This document shows, piece after piece, positions 7,053 through 15,599 of a stretch of DNA of 64,000 nt; the first letter of the stretch is position 1, and the number at the start of each line of letters is the position of its first letter. Position numbers and translations under genes: made by a program. Below the pieces are notes generated by a model. That model was not told the DNA's origin. It made no database searches and saw only the letters and a list, made by a program, of their open reading frames with translations. Source of the stretch: Elusimicrobiota bacterium (GTDB lineage Bacteria; Elusimicrobiota; Elusimicrobia; UBA1565; UBA9628); NCBI GenBank assembly GCA_016182905.1, contig JACPFR010000041.1:1-64000 (forward strand), given 5' to 3'.

Positions 7053-9224
7053 GTGAAGAAGCATTGGTCCTCCTTAGTCGCCGTATGGCTCGCCCTCAAT
7101 CCTCTCTCCGCCGTCGCCCAGACGAAGGTCGGCGCCGTCGCCGCCCAAGGCTCCTCCGCCGGCGCCGCGTCAGCGGCAATTTCTGCCGTTATTCCTGGGC
7201 CGACGACGAATGCCGTTCTGCCATCGAATTCCGTGTCGTTATCGGTTCAAGGCTTGTCGGCGGCACCCGTACCGACCGCGGTCAAGATATCCGCCGGCAA
7301 CGCCGTTCAATCCGTTCTCCCGCTCGTCGCGCCCGCTTCCATCGAGGTCCGGTCCCGCAAGGTCACCCCCTCCGTTGCCGTTAAGATGGTCGTTAATCCG
7401 TTAAGCGTTCTCAAAACCGGCCCCGCCGTTCCCGTCACCCGCTCAGAAAAGGCCGTCGCGGTCGTCCGCGACGAAGTCGCGAACTGGAGCCCCCGTACCC
7501 CCGAGGACAGCGTCCTCGCTCCGTCGTTCCAGCGCTCGTTCTCGAGCCTTTCCCTGGTCCGGTCCGCCGCTTCGACCCCCGAATCCCGCGACGTCGTCCC
7601 CGCTCCCCGCGCCCCGGCTCCCGTCCCCGGACGCCCGGCCCTCTCGAAGTCGTTCCTCATCGCCGGCGCCTCTTTCGTCGGCGTCGCCCTGATCTCCGCG
7701 GCCGTCCCCGCTCTGATGCCCGCCGCTGTCGTCGTCTGGAAAGGCGCCTTCGCCTGGTCCGGCCTCGCCGCGATGGCCGCCTCCCGGTATTGGCGCTCCC
7801 CCGGTTCCGCCCCCGACGTTCCTCGCGGCCCTCCCGCCAAAGCGGGGGGCTCCTTCTCTTCTTTCAAGGCCGCCTGGGCCGCGGCCCGCGACAGCGCCGC
7901 CGCCCAGCGCTCGTTCGAGAAACGCGTCGGCGGTTCCTCGTGGTCGTCCTTCCGCGACTGGGCCCTCGGCGGCCTGCGCACTGGCCTGTACTGGATGGCT
8001 CCTTCCCTGCTTCTGATGCTCGTCGGCGCCGCCTTAGCCAAGGGCGGCATGCTCCTTCTCGGCCTCAAGGCCGCGGCCGCCGCTCCCGCCGCCGCCGCCA
8101 TGATCCCCCTGACGGCTCTGCTGGGAACCTACCTGCCGATGGCGCTCGCCGCCGAGGCCGGCAGCGTCGCCCTGTTCTTCGGCGTCGCGGCCTTGGCCCG
8201 CAAGCTCGGCGCCGGCCGCGCCGCCCCGTGGCTCGCCGGAGCCGCCGCGCTCGGCGCGTCGGCCGCCGTGCTGATGACCTTGACCTCGGCCCCGTTCATC
8301 ATCCTCGTGAGCCTCGCCCTCGAGGCCGGCGTGCTCTGGACCGCCTGGCGCTCGGATTCCTTCCTGGCGCCGCTGGCCCTGCGCTCCATCCTGACGATGT
8401 TCTCCCTCGAGGCCGCGCGCCTCGGCGCGTGGATCAAGTTCGGCGCCGCGGGCGCCCTCGTCGGCCTGCCCCCGGTGTGGGGTGGCGTCGCCGTGGCCGG
8501 GCTCGTCTTTCTCGCGTTCAAGCTCAAGTCCCCGGGCCTGCGCCTGAGCGAGATCGGCTCCTGGTGGAACGCCGAGGACGGGGCCCAGCGGCCGAAATCG
8601 CCCGGGCGCATCCTCTCGGCCGGCCTCGTCTGGGGCCTGGTCGTCTACGCCATCGGCGACCTGACCTTCTGGGCGATCAACGCCATCGCCCCGGGCGCCG
8701 AGCCCGCCCCCGGCATCCTCGCCAAGATGCTGACCGCGGGCGTGGACCTCGTGCTCTATAACTTCGTCATCGTCGGCCTGCTCGAGGAGTACGTGTTCCG
8801 GCGGGGCCTGTTCAAATCGATGAACGGCTGGCTCGACAAGCGGGGCCTGAAGCCCGGAAAAGCCTTCTGGACGGCCGCGATCGGCTCGGCCCTGATCTTC
8901 TCCGGCGTGCACTACATCGACTGGGGCGCGATGCTGGGCTGGTTCGGGCTGGGAGACCCCGCGGCCTCGTCCGGCCTCGCCGCCGGCGCCTACGCCTTCA
9001 CTTGGGCGGGCTTCGTCGCGCGCTCGGTCCTCGGCGTCGTGCTGGCCTGGATGTACAAGCGCTCGGGCCTTCTGCTGATCCCCATCGTCGCCCACTTCTG
9101 GGCCGACTCGATGGAGGGCCTGGGCTTGGCCTTCGGTCTTCCCGTCTTCCTCGCGCTGGCCGCCGGCGCGCTGCTCCTGTCCTTCGTGTTCCGCCCGAAG
9201 GCGCTCACACCGAAGTCGTCCTGA
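7053..9224 (+). CDS. CPBP-family intramembrane protease with long exported Ala/Pro/Val-rich N-terminus
   Basis: A 723-residue protein. Residues 1-20 form a signal peptide (VWLALNPLSAVAQ), followed by about 190 low-complexity exported residues. Multiple membrane helices begin near residue 205. The C-terminal third is a CPBP (Abi, Rce1-like) glutamic protease: LEEYVFRR near residue 578, GVHYIDWG near 619 and HFWADS near 680 carry the conserved Glu-Glu/Arg, His and His positions. Substrates are unknown. GTG 7053 is the start because TATTCT ends 6 nt before it and the preceding frame lacks protein-like sequence. The 3' end overlaps the convergent PAP2-like gene by 20 bp. Confidence 0.85.
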   Translation: MKKHWSSLVAVWLALNPLSAVAQTKVGAVAAQGSSAGAASAAISAVIPGPTTNAVLPSNSVSLSVQGLSAAPVPTAVKISAGNAVQSVLPLVAPASIEVRSRKVTPSVAVKMVVNPLSVLKTGPAVPVTRSEKAVAVVRDEVANWSPRTPEDSVLAPSFQRSFSSLSLVRSAASTPESRDVVPAPRAPAPVPGRPALSKSFLIAGASFVGVALISAAVPALMPAAVVVWKGAFAWSGLAAMAASRYWRSPGSAPDVPRGPPAKAGGSFSSFKAAWAAARDSAAAQRSFEKRVGGSSWSSFRDWALGGLRTGLYWMAPSLLLMLVGAALAKGGMLLLGLKAAAAAPAAAAMIPLTALLGTYLPMALAAEAGSVALFFGVAALARKLGAGRAAPWLAGAAALGASAAVLMTLTSAPFIILVSLALEAGVLWTAWRSDSFLAPLALRSILTMFSLEAARLGAWIKFGAAGALVGLPPVWGGVAVAGLVFLAFKLKSPGLRLSEIGSWWNAEDGAQRPKSPGRILSAGLVWGLVVYAIGDLTFWAINAIAPGAEPAPGILAKMLTAGVDLVLYNFVIVGLLEEYVFRRGLFKSMNGWLDKRGLKPGKAFWTAAIGSALIFSGVHYIDWGAMLGWFGLGDPAASSGLAAGAYAFTWAGFVARSVLGVVLAWMYKRSGLLLIPIVAHFWADSMEGLGLAFGLPVFLALAAGALLLSFVFRPKALTPKSS

Positions 9225-9984
9225 ACAGGGGCTCGAGCCAGGTCTTGTAGAGCGCGCGCGAGAGCGCGTACACGGAGTAGGACGTGAAGAACGCCGCGAT
9301 CACGTCCACCGTGTAGTGGTTGCGCGAGAGCAGCACGCCCACCGCCATCACGATGGAGCCCCCGAGCATCAGGCGCTTGAGCCCCGGGGTCTTGAACCAG
9401 AGGAAGAAGAGGAACGGGATCGCGGTGTGCCCTGAGAACACGAACTCGTTGGTGAAGGTCCAGGTGCCGAGTATGCGCGAGAAGATCGCGTCGTGCAGCC
9501 TCATGTCCACCATGTCCGTCGGCGCCCCGATCGGCGACAGGAACACGAACGCGGTCCGCACCACCATGTACACCGTCAGGAGGAAAAGGAGGAAGGGGAT
9601 GCGCCGCGGGTTATACGCGACGGCCGCGCCCGCCGCGTACAGATGGAGCCCGAACCAGCCCCAGGACAGGATCGGCAACGTGTTGACGAGCGGCAGACGC
9701 CTCAGCAGCCAGTCGTTGCCGACCGGCAAAGCGCGCTGATCCGCCACCCAGCCGAGCTTGGTATAGAGCGCGTAGGAGAGGCAGAACAGGAACAGGACGC
9801 CCGCCAAAGTGCCGATCCACCACTTGTAGTGGATCCCGTGCCATTCGTCTTTGATCTCGGCGATCTCTTTGCGCGCCGCTTTGGGAAGGAGCTTCCGGAG
9901 CTCCTGGATCTCCCGGGCGGAGTCGGTGAAGCGGCGCTCCAACTCCGCCAGCTTTTCCTCGAGGAGATTCTCGGCAGGGGGCAT
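9205..9984 (-). CDS. PAP2/sphingomyelin-synthase-like membrane phosphatase or lipid transferase
   Basis: A 259-residue protein with a soluble coiled-coil N-terminus (LLEEKLAELERRFTDSAREI) and then about six membrane helices. FVFSGHTAIPFLFFL and SRNHYTVDVIAAFF are the C2 and C3 motifs of the PAP2_C branch (sphingomyelin synthase-related). His in SGHT and His/Asp in HYTVD are the catalytic residues. It probably transfers or removes a phosphate-linked headgroup on a membrane lipid; the substrate is unknown. Start ATG 9984 lies 24 bp from the divergent YgjP-like gene. Confidence 0.75.
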   Translation of the reverse strand: MPPAENLLEEKLAELERRFTDSAREIQELRKLLPKAARKEIAEIKDEWHGIHYKWWIGTLAGVLFLFCLSYALYTKLGWVADQRALPVGNDWLLRRLPLVNTLPILSWGWFGLHLYAAGAAVAYNPRRIPFLLFLLTVYMVVRTAFVFLSPIGAPTDMVDMRLHDAIFSRILGTWTFTNEFVFSGHTAIPFLFFLWFKTPGLKRLMLGGSIVMAVGVLLSRNHYTVDVIAAFFTSYSVYALSRALYKTWLEPLFRTTSV

Positions 9985-9992
9985 GCCCGGAT

Positions 9993-10002
9993 GATATAAA
10001 AT
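9993..10002. promoter_or_regulatory. Shared AT-rich box of two divergent, probably leaderless genes
   Basis: The sequence GATATAAAAT gives TATAAA/TAAAAT on the plus strand, 6-8 nt before GTG 10009, and TATATC on the minus strand, 8 nt before ATG 9984. Both genes lack a Shine-Dalgarno, and only 24 bp separate their start codons, so the two promoters must overlap. Confidence 0.5.
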
Positions 10003-10008
10003 CTCGTC

Positions 10009-10566
10009 GTGGAGCCCACCTCGAGTCCTTCTCTCCTGTCGGAAGTCCGCGACTTCCTGTCAGGTTTAAAGAACGACTGGCCCGAGCTATTCGGCCCGCG
10101 AAAATCCGTCCGGCCGAAGGCCGAAGCTCCCGCCCCGATCGCCGTTCCCCAGACGCCCGTTCCCCGTAAGGCTCTCCCGTCCGTCCTCATCCCTTCCGTT
10201 GCCGTCGATGCTCCCCTGAAAGCCGGTCTTCCCGAGGAGGATCTTGTGGCGTTATTCCGTTCAAGGGCGGAGTACTGGGCCCCCTATTTGGGGGTAACCT
10301 TCAACCGAGTGAGCGTCAAGGACCAGCGCACGCTGTGGGGCTCTTGCACGAGAGAGGGCAACCTCAACTTCTCCTGGCGCCTGGCCCTCGCCCCGGATCC
10401 GGTCCTCGACTACCTGATCGTCCACGAGCTCTCCCATCGCGCCCAGATGAACCATTCCCGTCGTTTCTGGGCCGTCGTCGAGACTTTGTGCCCCGGTCAC
10501 CGGTCCCACCGCCGCTGGCTGCGCAAGAACGGCCGCGCGCTCCACTCAGCGAAGCGGCTTTCTTGA
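10009..10566 (+). CDS. YgjP-like (DUF45) putative metallopeptidase
   Basis: A 185-residue protein. The N-terminal 60 residues are Pro-rich and unassigned. The rest matches the YgjP/SprT-like pattern: LWGSCTREGNLNFSWRLALA, then DYLIVHELSHRAQMNHSRRFW with the HExxH zinc site and the downstream NHS..FW element, and a basic C-terminus with HRRWLRK. Family members are cytoplasmic zinc metallopeptidases of unclear substrate. The start is GTG 10009, just after the TATAAAA box. Confidence 0.8.
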   Translation: MEPTSSPSLLSEVRDFLSGLKNDWPELFGPRKSVRPKAEAPAPIAVPQTPVPRKALPSVLIPSVAVDAPLKAGLPEEDLVALFRSRAEYWAPYLGVTFNRVSVKDQRTLWGSCTREGNLNFSWRLALAPDPVLDYLIVHELSHRAQMNHSRRFWAVVETLCPGHRSHRRWLRKNGRALHSAKRLS

Positions 10567-10607
10567 CCGCCAAGACGAGATAAAGCGGTCGGAGGGCTCC
10601 TCCATCG

Positions 10608-10627
10608 AACTGTTTCCGGAAACAGTT
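10608..10627. repeat. Perfect 20-bp palindrome AACTGTTTCCGGAAACAGTT
   Basis: The palindrome lies between the YgjP-like gene and the promoter of the barnase-like toxin gene. Its central 16 bp (CTGTTTCCGGAAACAG) recurs exactly at 51947-51962, 41 kb away, also between genes. It could be an operator, a small terminator hairpin or a dispersed repeat. Confidence 0.7.
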
Positions 10628-10635
10628 AGACGGGC

Positions 10636-10664
10636 TTGACTCTCCCCGAATGCGGGGTTACCCT
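10636..10664 (+). promoter_or_regulatory. Sigma-70-like promoter of the toxin-immunity pair
   Basis: TTGACT (10636-10641), a 17-bp spacer and TACCCT (10659-10664) lie 12 bp before ATG 10677. The spacer itself contains a hairpin (CCCCG-aatg-CGGGG), and the 20-bp palindrome ends 8 bp upstream of the -35. This layout would suit repression by a dimeric regulator, but none is identified. Confidence 0.5.
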
Positions 10665-10676
10665 AGTCGATAGATT

Positions 10677-12035
10677 ATGATTCTTCGCTTGGCGGCAATC
10701 GCCTTTCTCGCGGCGGTCTCATCCGCCAAAAACATCGCTACTCCCGCCGGAGATTCCGCCGTTCGCCGCGTCTTGATGGAAGCGCGCGGCTCCGTTACAC
10801 CTGCGAAGGGGATCAGTTCGTCGCTCCGAGAGCTCATCGACCCGATGCCGCCGGAGACGCGCGCCGCGGCCCGCGTCGGGCTCGACGCTCTCGATCGGGG
10901 CTCCCTGACCGACGCTGAGCTCGCCGACCTCAGTCGGGCGTATGTTCACCTCGGAGCTGCCGAGCCCGGCGTGCGGGCTGGTCTGACGCTGCAGGAGCGG
11001 GACCCGAAGGGCACCCAGGGACTGGTCCTTGCCGCCTCGGCGAAGCTCGAGCAGCGGGACTTCGCCGCGAGCGCCTCTTTGGCCGAGCAGGCCCTCAAGA
11101 TCAACCCAAGTGATCTCGACGCCAGAGCTGTTCTTGAGATCTCCAAAGGGCGCGGCGCCCCGGTGAAGACCGCCGGCTCCGTCGTCCCGAGCGGAGAGGT
11201 CGGGGGCTTGAACCCGGAGCGTCCCCTCGACGAACGGCCGCTGAAGCCGGCCATCCGGCTCGGTCCCTCGTCCGCTCCACCCGAGGTCTACCATGACTCC
11301 ACACAGACGTCATCTCGCGGCATGCCGTGGCTGCCTTATGCCTTGGGGGGAAGCCTTACGCTTATCGGCTTCGGCCTCGCACTCAAGCACGCCCGCGAAG
11401 AGGCCGGGGAATTCGTGCAGAAGACCGAGGATCAGGCGGTTGACCGAGCGGCTAATCTGTATTTCAAAGCAGAGGAATTCGTCAGAGAGAATCCCAAGAC
11501 GACGATCGCCGCGGGCGTCGTCGCCGTCGCAGTCGCCGGTTGGTTGATTTTACCGGCGGCCGGAGTCGGGGGCGGGGGGATGATGCTCGCTGCGGCCGGC
11601 GGGCCCGCCGCGGGTTCCGTCGCCGCCGGGAGCGGTATCTCCGTGACACAAGCCGCTGTCGCAGGAGCGGTGGCGGCCGCCCCCCTGCTGATGCGGGCCG
11701 GCGCGGACACGGCTCGGGGCAGTGATGTGTCGCCGGATGAGCCCATCTCGTCGAATGGGCGGACGCCCGAGGACATCACCGAAAGTCAATGGAAGCGCAT
11801 ACGCGAGGTGATCAAGCGGATTCGTTCACAGGTCAAGAATCCGTATAAGAAGGACGGAACCCCATTCAAAAATCAGGGTCCGGGCCATCTGCCCGAGAGG
11901 CCGGATGGTTACTACACGGAATATACCGTTCCAGGCGCGGATGGGCAGAGAGGTCTTGAGAGGCTCATCGTTGGAGGCAAGGGAGAGATGTACTTCTCTC
12001 CCGATCACTACTATACTTTCATCCCCTTACCATGA
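10677..12035 (+). CDS. Membrane-anchored barnase-type ribonuclease toxin with TPR-like N-terminal region
   Basis: A 452-residue protein. Residues 1-17 are a signal or anchor. A helical TPR-like part (about 50-160, including AEQALKINPSDLDARAVLEI) follows, then hydrophobic segments near 220-240 and 280-345. The C-terminal 80 residues are a barnase/RNase N1-T1 domain: GTPFKNQ, DGYYTEYTVPG, RGLERLIV and SPDHYYTF. E415, R425, R429 and H444 match the catalytic Glu73, Arg83, Arg87 and His102 of barnase in order and local spacing. The enzyme should cleave RNA, probably after being delivered as a C-terminal toxin tip. A barstar gene overlaps its stop. Confidence 0.85.
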   Translation: MILRLAAIAFLAAVSSAKNIATPAGDSAVRRVLMEARGSVTPAKGISSSLRELIDPMPPETRAAARVGLDALDRGSLTDAELADLSRAYVHLGAAEPGVRAGLTLQERDPKGTQGLVLAASAKLEQRDFAASASLAEQALKINPSDLDARAVLEISKGRGAPVKTAGSVVPSGEVGGLNPERPLDERPLKPAIRLGPSSAPPEVYHDSTQTSSRGMPWLPYALGGSLTLIGFGLALKHAREEAGEFVQKTEDQAVDRAANLYFKAEEFVRENPKTTIAAGVVAVAVAGWLILPAAGVGGGGMMLAAAGGPAAGSVAAGSGISVTQAAVAGAVAAAPLLMRAGADTARGSDVSPDEPISSNGRTPEDITESQWKRIREVIKRIRSQVKNPYKKDGTPFKNQGPGHLPERPDGYYTEYTVPGADGQRGLERLIVGGKGEMYFSPDHYYTFIPLP

Positions 12036-12487
12036 CATCTTACTCACGCCCTCTCTCCGATCGTCTCGCCGATTCCGAAAAAGAACACGTCTGCTGCCTT
12101 TCCTCGGATCGAGAGCGCGAAGCGCATGAAGCGGCCTCTCGATTGGGATTCCTTCATCAAACGATCGATTTGGCGGACTCGCTGAGCCCCTCGGGAATCA
12201 TCGAGGCCTTCGGCAAGGCGCTCGAATTTCCCGAGCCCTACGGCCGTAATTGGGATGCCCTGATCGACTGCCTGCGTTATCTGCCGGATTCCACGGGCTA
12301 TGTCCTGATCGTCAAATCCATCGATCGCCTTTGGAAGTCCGATCCTAACCTTTACTATAAACTGACCCACATCCTCAGGGACATCGGCCAAGAATCTCAT
12401 TCCTGGAAGAACGAGCGCATACCCTTTAAGACGATTCTTTTGACCGAGGATTCGGAGCTTATCCGGGTCGTCGGATGCAGCCTCTAG
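12032..12487 (+). CDS. Barstar-family immunity protein (RNase inhibitor)
   Basis: A 151-residue protein. The segment EFPEPYGRNWDALIDCL is the barstar signature (F-P-E-x-x-G-x-N-W-D-A-L), and downstream IGQESHSWKNERIPFKTILL fits the rest of the fold. Barstars bind and block barnase-type RNases in the cytoplasm. The ATG overlaps the toxin stop (ATGA, 12032-12035), so the pair is translationally coupled. The first 25 residues extend beyond typical barstar, which has about 90 residues. Confidence 0.85.
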   Translation: MTSYSRPLSDRLADSEKEHVCCLSSDREREAHEAASRLGFLHQTIDLADSLSPSGIIEAFGKALEFPEPYGRNWDALIDCLRYLPDSTGYVLIVKSIDRLWKSDPNLYYKLTHILRDIGQESHSWKNERIPFKTILLTEDSELIRVVGCSL

Positions 12488-12512
12488 CTCGCCGGCATGG
12501 CGCGCGGGCGGA

Positions 12513-15500
12513 TCATGCGCGCTTGAGCAAGCGCGCCCAGCGCGCCTTGACCCACGCCATCCACCCGTCCACCGTCACGTACGCCGCCGGGATGAGGAAC
12601 ACCGTCATCGGCATCGCGAAGGTCAGGCCCCAGGCGAGAGCCAGCGCCATGGGCGCCACGAAGGGCTCGTAGCCGCCGAAGCCGTACGCCGTGGGGAACA
12701 GCCCCAGCAAGGTCGTGATCGAGCTCGCGAAGATGGCCCGCAGCCGTTCCGCCCCGGCGTCCACGGCGGCCTGCTCGACGGGCACCCCAGCGGCGCGCTT
12801 CTCGTTGATGAAGTTGACGATCACGATGGCGTTGTTGACGACGACGCCCGTCATCGCCACGACGCCGAGCATGGCCATGAACGACGCCGGCTGGCCGTGG
12901 ACGAGCAGCGCGTAGACCACGCCGATCAGGCCGATCGGGACCGTCAGCAGGATGATGAAGGGCTGCACGTAGGAGCCGAAAAGCACGGCGAGGATCACGA
13001 AGTCGAGCATGACCGCGACGCCGAAGGAGCGGGCGAGCGAGCGCATCGACTTCGCGGTCTCCTCCTCCTCGCCGCCGTAGACCAGCTCGTAGCCGGGGAA
13101 GCGCTTCGGCACGTCGGCGAACTTCTCCTTCAGGAGGCGGTTGGCCTCGCGCGAGGTGACGACCTCCTCGTCCACGTCGGCGTAGACGGAGACCGCGGGC
13201 TTGTAGTTGTAGCGCGGCAGGAACGGGGCCCCGCGCTTCTCCTCGATGCGGGCCACGCGCGACAGGCGCACGGCCTGACCTTTCGGATTGAGGGCGTCGA
13301 GGCCGAGCAGGTCCTGCGGCGAGTCGCGCTGCTCGGGCTTCAGGCGCAGGCGTATCTCGACCTCCTCGTCGGGGAGCTGGATGCGGGAGGCCTTCATGCC
13401 GTCGACCGCGTAGAACAGGTCGCGCGCGATGCTCTCGGCGTCGACGCCGGCGAAGGCGGCCTCGATCTCGTCGGGGATCACGCGCCACTGCCACTTGCCG
13501 TCCTCGAGGGAGTCCCGGATGTCGGAGACGCCCTTCAGGGACTGGAGGTAGGCCCTGATCTCGAGGGCGATCTCGCGGTTGACCGCGGGCTCGCGCCCGC
13601 GCACGCGCACCATGATCGCCTCGCCTACGGGCGGTCCCGGGGCGAGCTCGTTGATGGTGACGCCGGCCGCGCCCGGCGGCAGGCCGATGCGGGCGCGCAG
13701 GTCGGCGACGATCTCCTTGGTGCGGCGCGGGCGCTTCTCCTCGGGGGTGAGGTACACGCGCACCTGGCCGTAGTTGGTGCCGAGGCGCTCCTGATCCTCC
13801 TGCCCCTTCAGCCCGACGGCCGCGGTCTGGACCTCGAGCTCGGAGGGAGGCAGGCCGGCGACGGCCTTCTCGACGTGCCGCACGGCGTCCTCGGTCGCCT
13901 CAAGGTTCGTCCCCGGGGGCATCTCGACCTGGATGAAGAACTGGTCGATGAGGCCCTCCGGGAAGAGGACGAACTTCAGGCGCCAGTAGGCGACGCCGGA
14001 GGTGAAGAGGAGGAAGGCGAGCAGCAGCAGCGCGAACTTGCCTCGGTGGGAGATCACCCAGGTGATCGCGCGGCGGTACCAGCCCACGCCGGCCAGGTAC
14101 CAGCGCCCGCCCGCGCTCTCGCCGACGGGCTTGCCGAACGGCAGCAGCTCGAGGACGTGGCCGGGCAGGATGAAGAAGGCCTCGAACAGGCTCGCCGCGA
14201 AGCACATGATGACGACGACCGGGATCATGAACAGGAACTTGCCCATGATGCCGGTCATCATCGCGAACGGCAGGAACGCGCACGAGGAGACCATGACCGA
14301 GCCGAGCACGGGCCACATCACCTCGCGCGTGCCGTCCACGGCGGCGTCGAACGGCTCCTTGCCCCGCTCCAGGTGCTTGTAGATGTTCTCCGCGACGACG
14401 ACGGAGTCGTCGTCGAGCATGCCGAGGACGATGATGAAGGCGAGCAGGGACATCAGGTTGAAGGTGAAGCCGAGCGGCACGGCGAAGACGAGGGCGGAGG
14501 CGAAGGAGATCGGCACGCCCAGCGCCGCGACCGCGGCCAGGCGCCAGTCGAGGAACAGGAACAGCGCGGCGAGGATCAGGAAGCCGCCCTGGAGCATGTT
14601 GCCGGTCATGACCTTGAGCCGGCGCTTGACGAAGAAGCTCACGTCGTCGGAGATCACGAGCTCCAGGCCCTTCGCCGCGGCCCGCGCGGCCTGTTCGTCG
14701 CGCAGCCTCATCACGCGCCCGGTCAGCTCGATCACGTCGGCGGACTTGTGCTTGCTGACGTGGAGCTCGATCGAGGGCTTGCCGCCGGCGCGCGTGCGGA
14801 TGGCCCCTTCCGCGAAGCCGGCGGCGACGCGGGCGAGGTCGCGCACGCGCAGGTTCTCGCGCGCCTCGTTGCCGCGCACGACGATGGAGCCGACCTCCTC
14901 CGGGGTGAAGACGGCGCCGCGCACGCGCACCCAGTTCTCGAGGGTGCCGGCCCAGGTCGAGCCGGCCGAGCGGTCGACGTTGCGGCCGCGGATCGCGGCG
15001 GCGACCTCGCCCATGGTCAGGCGGTGGCGCGCGAGCTTCTCGCGGTCGACCTCGACCAGGACCTCCCGCTCGCGATCGCCCTTGAAGGCGACGCGGGAGA
15101 CGCCGTCGAGCTCCTCGACCTGGTCCTTGAGCTCCTCGGCGAAGCGGTCCCGCTCCTCGTCCGTGCCGCCGGCGACGGAGAGGGTGATCAGCGGGCGGTC
15201 GGCGGTCAGCTCCTGGACGATCGGCTTGTCGGCGAGGTCGGGCAGGTCCTCGACGCGCTGGGCCGCCTGGTAGAGGTCGTTGACCGCCTTGTCCTTCTCG
15301 CGCTGGGTGAGGTCCTCGTCGAGGCGCAGCACGATGATGGAGAGGTTCTCGAGGGACCAGCTCTCCGCGCGGTCGACGCCGGAGACGCCACGGACCTGGT
15401 CCTCGATCTTGCGGGTGACGAGGGTCTCGACCTCCTCGGGGGAGGCGCCGGGATAGGGGGTGCTGACGAGGACGATGTCGAACTTGATGTCCGGGAAGGC

Positions 15501-15599
15501 CTCCCGGCGCGAGGTGAAGAAGTGCCAGCCGCCGATCACGCAGAGGACGAAGGTGATGAGGTTGGAGAGGACGGGGCGGCGGAGGAAGAACTGGATCAC
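12513..15599 (-). CDS. RND-family efflux transporter, inner-membrane pump
   Basis: About 1028 residues, the usual AcrB/RND length. It starts VIQFFLRRPVLSNLITFVLC with the first membrane helix. A periplasmic porter domain includes YPGASPEEVETLVTRKIE. Helix 4 carries GMLDDDSVVVAENIYKH, which contains the proton-relay Asp pair. A second half repeats the fold and ends AYVTVDGWMAWVKARWARLL. It should export a substrate by proton antiport together with the TolC-like channel encoded just upstream. The start is GTG 15599, overlapping the TolC stop as GTGA. No membrane-fusion adaptor gene lies in the operon. Substrate unknown. Confidence 0.9.
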   Translation of the reverse strand: MIQFFLRRPVLSNLITFVLCVIGGWHFFTSRREAFPDIKFDIVLVSTPYPGASPEEVETLVTRKIEDQVRGVSGVDRAESWSLENLSIIVLRLDEDLTQREKDKAVNDLYQAAQRVEDLPDLADKPIVQELTADRPLITLSVAGGTDEERDRFAEELKDQVEELDGVSRVAFKGDREREVLVEVDREKLARHRLTMGEVAAAIRGRNVDRSAGSTWAGTLENWVRVRGAVFTPEEVGSIVVRGNEARENLRVRDLARVAAGFAEGAIRTRAGGKPSIELHVSKHKSADVIELTGRVMRLRDEQAARAAAKGLELVISDDVSFFVKRRLKVMTGNMLQGGFLILAALFLFLDWRLAAVAALGVPISFASALVFAVPLGFTFNLMSLLAFIIVLGMLDDDSVVVAENIYKHLERGKEPFDAAVDGTREVMWPVLGSVMVSSCAFLPFAMMTGIMGKFLFMIPVVVIMCFAASLFEAFFILPGHVLELLPFGKPVGESAGGRWYLAGVGWYRRAITWVISHRGKFALLLLAFLLFTSGVAYWRLKFVLFPEGLIDQFFIQVEMPPGTNLEATEDAVRHVEKAVAGLPPSELEVQTAAVGLKGQEDQERLGTNYGQVRVYLTPEEKRPRRTKEIVADLRARIGLPPGAAGVTINELAPGPPVGEAIMVRVRGREPAVNREIALEIRAYLQSLKGVSDIRDSLEDGKWQWRVIPDEIEAAFAGVDAESIARDLFYAVDGMKASRIQLPDEEVEIRLRLKPEQRDSPQDLLGLDALNPKGQAVRLSRVARIEEKRGAPFLPRYNYKPAVSVYADVDEEVVTSREANRLLKEKFADVPKRFPGYELVYGGEEEETAKSMRSLARSFGVAVMLDFVILAVLFGSYVQPFIILLTVPIGLIGVVYALLVHGQPASFMAMLGVVAMTGVVVNNAIVIVNFINEKRAAGVPVEQAAVDAGAERLRAIFASSITTLLGLFPTAYGFGGYEPFVAPMALALAWGLTFAMPMTVFLIPAAYVTVDGWMAWVKARWARLLKRA

